Positions 60,327 through 64,000 of a stretch of DNA of 64,000 nt are shown piece by piece. The stretch spans positions 62,001 through 126,000 of the forward strand of contig NZ_FNVU01000018.1 in assembly GCF_900107965.1 (NCBI RefSeq), in the 5' to 3' direction. The notes under the pieces are model-generated. The model saw only the letters and a program-made list of their open reading frames with translations, ran no database searches and had not been told where the DNA came from. Each line of letters opens with the position of its first letter. Position 1 is the stretch's first letter. The translations under genes and the position numbers were made by a program. The DNA is from Actinacidiphila yanglinensis. Lineage in GTDB: Bacteria > Actinomycetota > Actinomycetes > Streptomycetales > Streptomycetaceae.

Positions 60327-60899
60327 ATGGGTACGGGCCGAAGGTTCTGGCGCTGGCGGCGCAACCCGCTCAAGCGCGGCAGCGACCGCCTGGAGGCGTG
60401 CACTCTGCTCCTGTCGGGCCTGCTGCTGGTGGGGGGGACGCCGGCGGCGGGCGTGGAGACCGGGCTCGCCGTCATGGCGCACGCCGACCGGCCGCCCGCG
60501 GACTGGAAGCAGGTCTCCGCGGTCGTCACCCACAAGGCGCCACCGCCCACGCCGATCACCGGCATCGACTCCGGCGGCAACCAGGTACGGGCCACGGTGC
60601 GCTGGCACGTGTCCGGCCACGAGCACACCGGCGAGGCGCTCGTCGCCCCGAACACGCCGGCAGGCACCCACACCACGATCTGGCTGGACTCCAGCGGCAC
60701 GGTCCGCCCGAACCCCGTCGACTCGCTGAGCGGCCGGTCCGACGCCATCGCCTACGGCATCCTGGTCGGCTGCGGTACGGCGCTGTTCGCCTGCGGCGGC
60801 CGTGCGGCAGCGCTGTCCGCGCTGAACCGGCGGCGTGCGGCCGACCTGACCCGCGAGTGGGCCCTGGTCGGCCCCGAGTGGCGACGCCACCGCACCTGA
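60327..60899 (+). CDS. Rv1733c-like membrane protein
   Basis: A 190-aa protein with two transmembrane segments flanking an extracytoplasmic domain: the first at about 25-45 ('ACTLLLSGLLLVGG'), the second at about 145-165 ('AYGILVGCGTALFACGG'), and a basic N-terminus (MGTGRRFWRWRRNPLKRGSD). This layout matches the Rv1733c family, a DosR-controlled membrane protein in mycobacteria. GAAGG lies about 10 nt upstream of ATG 60327. Function unknown. Confidence 0.78.
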   Translation: MGTGRRFWRWRRNPLKRGSDRLEACTLLLSGLLLVGGTPAAGVETGLAVMAHADRPPADWKQVSAVVTHKAPPPTPITGIDSGGNQVRATVRWHVSGHEHTGEALVAPNTPAGTHTTIWLDSSGTVRPNPVDSLSGRSDAIAYGILVGCGTALFACGGRAAALSALNRRRAADLTREWALVGPEWRRHRT

Positions 60900-61197
60900 C
60901 CTGCACGCTCTTCCCTTGGGGCCACGTCGGAGGCGGAGGTGGGGCGGCCTCGCGGGTCCGCCGGCCCCCGCGGACGGAGTGCGGCGTGCGGACGGCGTGC
61001 GGCCTGCGGCGCTGGGGGACGGAGTGCGGCGTCCGCGGAGGTGAGGGAGCCTGGAGGCGAGGCGCCGTGCCCGCTCCACCCCCGCACGAAGGGGGCGTGC
61101 ACGACGCGAGCCGACGGTTCCGCCCGGCCCCGGTGCCGGGCGGGCCGGGGCGCGATGCTCCACGTCAGGAGTGCATCGGGCCGCCGGACGACAGGTG
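60900..61197. other. Intergenic region before the DevR-like regulator
   Basis: 298 bp without a convincing gene. A direct repeat GGACGGAGTGCGGCGT occurs at 60972-60987 and 61017-61032, with a related GGACGGCGTGCGG between. The remaining open frames are low-complexity. A promoter is expected but no clear hexamer pair was found. Confidence 0.5.
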
Positions 61198-61902
61198 ATG
61201 GGTCCGCTCATGGGTGAGGAACCGCGATTCTCCGCGCAGTCCCCGATCCGGGTCTTCCTGGTCGACGACCACGAGGTGGTGCGGCGCGGAGTCCGTGACC
61301 TGCTGGACGCCGAGCCGGACATCGAGGTGGTCGGCGAGGCGGAGTCGGCCGGCCACGCCCTGGCCCGCGGCCCCGCGGTGCGCCCGGACGTCGCCGTGCT
61401 GGACATCCGGCTGCCCGACGGCGACGGGATCTCGGTCTGCCGGGAACTGCGGTCGTCCCTGCCCTCGCTGGCCTGCCTGATGCTGACGTCGTTCGATGAC
61501 GACGACGCGCTGCTGGACGCGATCATGGCGGGCGCCGCGGGATACGTGCTGAAGCAGATCAAGGGCTCCGACCTGGTCTCCGCGATCCGCACGGTCGCCG
61601 AGGGCCAGTCCCTGCTGGACCCGGCCACCACGACCCGCCTGATGAGCACCCTGCGGGAGGACCGCTCCGACGCGGGTCCCGAACGGGGCGAGCTGGCCGG
61701 GCTCACCCCCCGCGAGCGGGAGATCCTGGGCCTCATCGGCGAGGGCCTCACCAACCGGCAGATCGGCGAGAGGCTCTACCTGTCGGAGAAGACGGTGAAG
61801 AACAACGTGTCGCGGCTGCTGGCGAAACTCGGAGTGGAACGCAGGGTGCAGGCAGCGGTGATCGCGTCGAACAGCGCTGATCCCCCGCCGGAGCGCGGGT
61901 GA
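61198..61902 (+). CDS. DevR/DosR-like response regulator
   Basis: A protein of about 234 aa with an N-terminal receiver domain ('VFLVDDHEVVRRGVRDLLDAEPDIEVVGEA', phospho-Asp in 'VAVLDIRLPDGDG') and a C-terminal LuxR helix-turn-helix ('LTPREREILGLIGEGLTNRQIGERLYLSEKTVKNNVSRLLAKLGV'). The layout and motifs match DevR/DosR. ATG 61198 is a tentative start; GTG 61171 or ATG 61210 are alternatives, none with a good ribosome site. The partner kinase follows after 287 nt. Confidence 0.85.
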   Translation: MGPLMGEEPRFSAQSPIRVFLVDDHEVVRRGVRDLLDAEPDIEVVGEAESAGHALARGPAVRPDVAVLDIRLPDGDGISVCRELRSSLPSLACLMLTSFDDDDALLDAIMAGAAGYVLKQIKGSDLVSAIRTVAEGQSLLDPATTTRLMSTLREDRSDAGPERGELAGLTPREREILGLIGEGLTNRQIGERLYLSEKTVKNNVSRLLAKLGVERRVQAAVIASNSADPPPERG

Positions 61903-61927
61903 CGGTCGGGGGTGCACGGCGTCCGCC

Positions 61928-62010
61928 GACCGCCCGCCGACGCTCCCCCCGCTCCTCCGCAGACCGCCCGCCGACGCTCCCCCCGCTCCTCCGCAGACCG
62001 CCCGCAGACG
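61928..62010. repeat. 34-bp direct repeats before the DevS-like kinase
   Basis: A 34-bp unit beginning GACCGCCCGCCGACGCTCCC starts at 61928, 61962 and, partly changed (GCAGACGCTCCC), at 61996. It lies between the response regulator stop and the kinase GTG. The three copies have no spacers, so it is not CRISPR-like. It may be the intergenic leader or a recombination-prone patch. Confidence 0.85.
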
Positions 62011-62189
62011 CTCCCGGCCGGCTGACCGCCCGCCCGCCGACACCCCCGTTCCTCCCCGCTCCTCCGCCGATCGGGCGGAAAACCCGGCGGATTCCCGGGA
62101 CGGCCCCGGCGGAGCCGGCCCGCCACCGCACGGCCGCTAGCGTGCGGGCAGGGTGATCCGGCGGGGAACGGCGGCGGGCGGAGGAAGCG

Positions 62190-63911
62190 GTGAGCGACGG
62201 CGTCGGGGGTGGCGAGCACCCGCCCGGGCTGGAACTGGACGAGTTGCTGGACGAACTGCAGAGCCGCATCAACGCGGTGCGCGGGACCCAGGCACGGGTG
62301 CACAGCCTGCTGGAGGCGCTGCTCTCGGTCGGCCGGGAACTGGACCTGCCGCACGTGCTGCGCCGGGTCGTCGAGTCGGCGGTCACGCTGGTCGACGCCG
62401 AGTACGGCGCGCTGGGAGTGGTCGAGGGCTCGGGGCTGACGGAGTTCCTGACCGTGGGCGTGTCGGAGCGGCAGGCACACGAGATCGGACCGCTCCCCTC
62501 TGGGCACGGGATCCTGGGCGAACTCATCCGGCACCCGCGGCCTTTGAGGCTTCCGGAACTCTCCGCACACCCCGCCTCCTACGGCCTCCCGCGGCACCAT
62601 CCTCCGATGCACACCTTCCTCGGTGTGCCCATCCGCGTGCGCAACGAGGTCTTCGGGAACCTCTACCTGACCGAGAAGCAGGACGGCGAGGAGTTCGACG
62701 CCGAGGACGAGACGATCCTGCGCATGCTGGCGGTGGCGGCCGGCTACGCGATCGAGAACGCGCGGCTGTACCAGTCGGCCCGCGACCGGCAGCGCTGGCT
62801 GGAGGCGAACGCGCAGATCGTGGGCGCGCTGCTGTCCGGCGCCCCGCAGGCCGAGGTGCTGAAGGGGATCGTCGACCACGCGCGCCGCATCCTCGGCGCC
62901 GACCTCGGGGTGCTCGCCCTGCCGGTCGACGGACGGACGGACCTGCGCGTGGCGATCGCGCTGGGCGTGGACGCCGACGCGCACCGGGACCTGGTGCTGC
63001 CCGTGAAGGGTTCCTTCATGGGGGCGGCGATGACCGCCGGCGAGCGGATCACCACGGCCCGCATCCAGGAGGACCCGAGGGTCACCGCCGGGCCGCCCCG
63101 CTGGGCGGGCCTGGGTCCCGTGGTGGCGCTCCCGATGATCACCGACGACGGGGTCCGGGGCGTGCTGCTGCTGGGCAGGGAACAGCACGAGGCGCCCTTC
63201 AGCGACGAGGAGACCGCGCCCCTGCTCGCCTTCGCCGGGCAGGCCGCACTGGCGATGGAACTGGCCGAACGCCGTCGCGACGCCGAGCAGGTCGCCATCC
63301 TGGAGGAGCGCGACCGCATCGCCAGGGATCTGCACGACCTCGCGATCCAGCGCCTGTTCGCCACCGGCATGACCCTGCAGAGCACCCTGCGCTTCGTCGA
63401 GCACCCCGAGGCGACCGATCGCCTGCTGCGGGCCGTGGACGACCTCGACGAGACCATCAAGATCATCCGGACCACGATCTTCGGGCTGCGCTCCCACGAT
63501 CTGGAGCAGCGGACCGAAGGGTTGCGCTCCCAGGTCGCGGCCGGCGTCGAGCGGGCGGCGGACACCCTCGGCTTCACACCGTCGCTGCGGATGGAGGGGC
63601 TGATCGACACCGAGGTACCGCCGGCGATCATGGAGGAGGCCGTCGCCGTACTCGGCGAGGCGCTGTCCAACGTCGCCCGGCACGCCCGTGCCTCGTCCGT
63701 GGCCGTCGCGCTCGAGGTCGCCCACGGCACGCTCAGCCTGACGGTGCGCGACGACGGGGTGGGCATCGCGGAGCAGGCCGGGCGCAGCGGCCTGCGGAAC
63801 CTCGCCGAACGCGCGGAGAGGCTGGGAGGGACCTTCCAGGTCGGGCCGGCGCCGGACCGCGGTACCCGGCTGGTGTGGCGGGTGCCGTTGGGACGGGCGG
63901 GCACCGGCTAG
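62190..63911 (+). CDS. DevS/DosT-like GAF histidine kinase
   Basis: A 573-aa kinase with two GAF domains (about 40-195 and 215-360), HisKA_3 box 'EERDRIARDLHDLAIQRLFATGM' with the phospho-His, and HATPase motifs 'LGEALSNVARHARAS' and 'DDGVGIAEQAGRSGLRNLAERAERLGG'. The first GAF contains 'HPASYGLPRHHPPMHTFLGVPI', the region that holds the heme in DevS/DosT. Heme binding here is an inference; GTG 62190 has GGAGGAA just upstream. It should act with the adjacent DevR-like regulator. Confidence 0.88.
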   Translation: MSDGVGGGEHPPGLELDELLDELQSRINAVRGTQARVHSLLEALLSVGRELDLPHVLRRVVESAVTLVDAEYGALGVVEGSGLTEFLTVGVSERQAHEIGPLPSGHGILGELIRHPRPLRLPELSAHPASYGLPRHHPPMHTFLGVPIRVRNEVFGNLYLTEKQDGEEFDAEDETILRMLAVAAGYAIENARLYQSARDRQRWLEANAQIVGALLSGAPQAEVLKGIVDHARRILGADLGVLALPVDGRTDLRVAIALGVDADAHRDLVLPVKGSFMGAAMTAGERITTARIQEDPRVTAGPPRWAGLGPVVALPMITDDGVRGVLLLGREQHEAPFSDEETAPLLAFAGQAALAMELAERRRDAEQVAILEERDRIARDLHDLAIQRLFATGMTLQSTLRFVEHPEATDRLLRAVDDLDETIKIIRTTIFGLRSHDLEQRTEGLRSQVAAGVERAADTLGFTPSLRMEGLIDTEVPPAIMEEAVAVLGEALSNVARHARASSVAVALEVAHGTLSLTVRDDGVGIAEQAGRSGLRNLAERAERLGGTFQVGPAPDRGTRLVWRVPLGRAGTG

Positions 63912-64000
63912 CGCCGTGGCCGGAAAGGTCGGCCTGGTTCGCGGTGTCCGGTGCGGTGCATCGCAAGGCGGTGGGGGTACCGCCCGGCCGCCGGGCCAGG

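Noticed and set aside
61928..62010. 34-bp repeat considered as CRISPR-like
   Set aside because: The copies are directly adjacent with no unique spacers and no cas genes are present.
1..64000. Insertion sequences, transposases and tRNA-linked integration sites
   Set aside because: No transposase or integrase domain, flanking terminal repeats or tRNA gene was seen, so there is no direct sign of a mobile element in this window.

Overview
The window is extremely GC-rich, with strong G/C at third codon positions, many GTG starts, WhiB-like, LAL-LuxR, F420/LLM and two-component genes. This points to a Streptomyces-type actinomycete chromosome. No tRNA, rRNA, CRISPR array or transposase was found.

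Left flank (1-27 kb), mostly housekeeping or accessory singletons: the start of a GAF protein preceded by a small overlapping ORF; a tandem pair of secreted kelch proteins, one fused to an S53 (sedolisin) protease; a LAL-LuxR regulator whose N-terminus is a 15-bp tandem repeat; DUF1707-FHA; an ASCH-Nudix fusion; an ABC exporter coupled to an 85-aa unknown; DUF1877; WhiB-like; DUF2231; an amino-acid-oxidase-like flavoprotein; a lipoprotein hydrolase; a two-component pair; a divergent LysR/SDR pair; an XRE regulator with a secreted beta-propeller and a metallo-beta-lactamase-fold hydrolase.

Centre (about 27-46 kb): an aromatic type II polyketide cluster. The gene order oxygenase, TcmI-family cyclase, KS-alpha, KS-beta, ACP, ketoreductase, aromatase/cyclase, second oxygenase is the order known from angucycline clusters. 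Around it lie two more redox enzymes, an SDR, a quinone-oxidoreductase-like protein, a SnoaL-like protein, an O-methyltransferase, a tandem ABM-domain protein and a zinc-ribbon/HTH pair. No glycosyltransferase, SARP or starter-unit gene is in the window.

Right of the core (45.7-58.4 kb): an LLM oxidoreductase and a complete dipeptide-type ABC importer run rightward to a strong terminator. Facing them is a leftward operon of LLM, rhodanese and LLM (4-nt overlaps) followed by an MFS exporter. Next come a divergent TetR regulator, a coding-like remnant and a cupin gene with a probable leaderless promoter. A 30-bp element upstream of the LLM operon and TetR recurs upstream of the flavoprotein at 29953-31059, linking this block to the polyketide region. 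A second pair of matching promoter-like elements lies about 320 nt upstream of the first core oxygenase and about 310 nt upstream of the methyltransferase.

Right end (58.4-64 kb): a TMEM175-like channel, a double universal stress protein, an Rv1733c-like membrane protein and a DevR/DevS-like response regulator and GAF histidine kinase, resembling an actinobacterial dormancy or redox-stress module.
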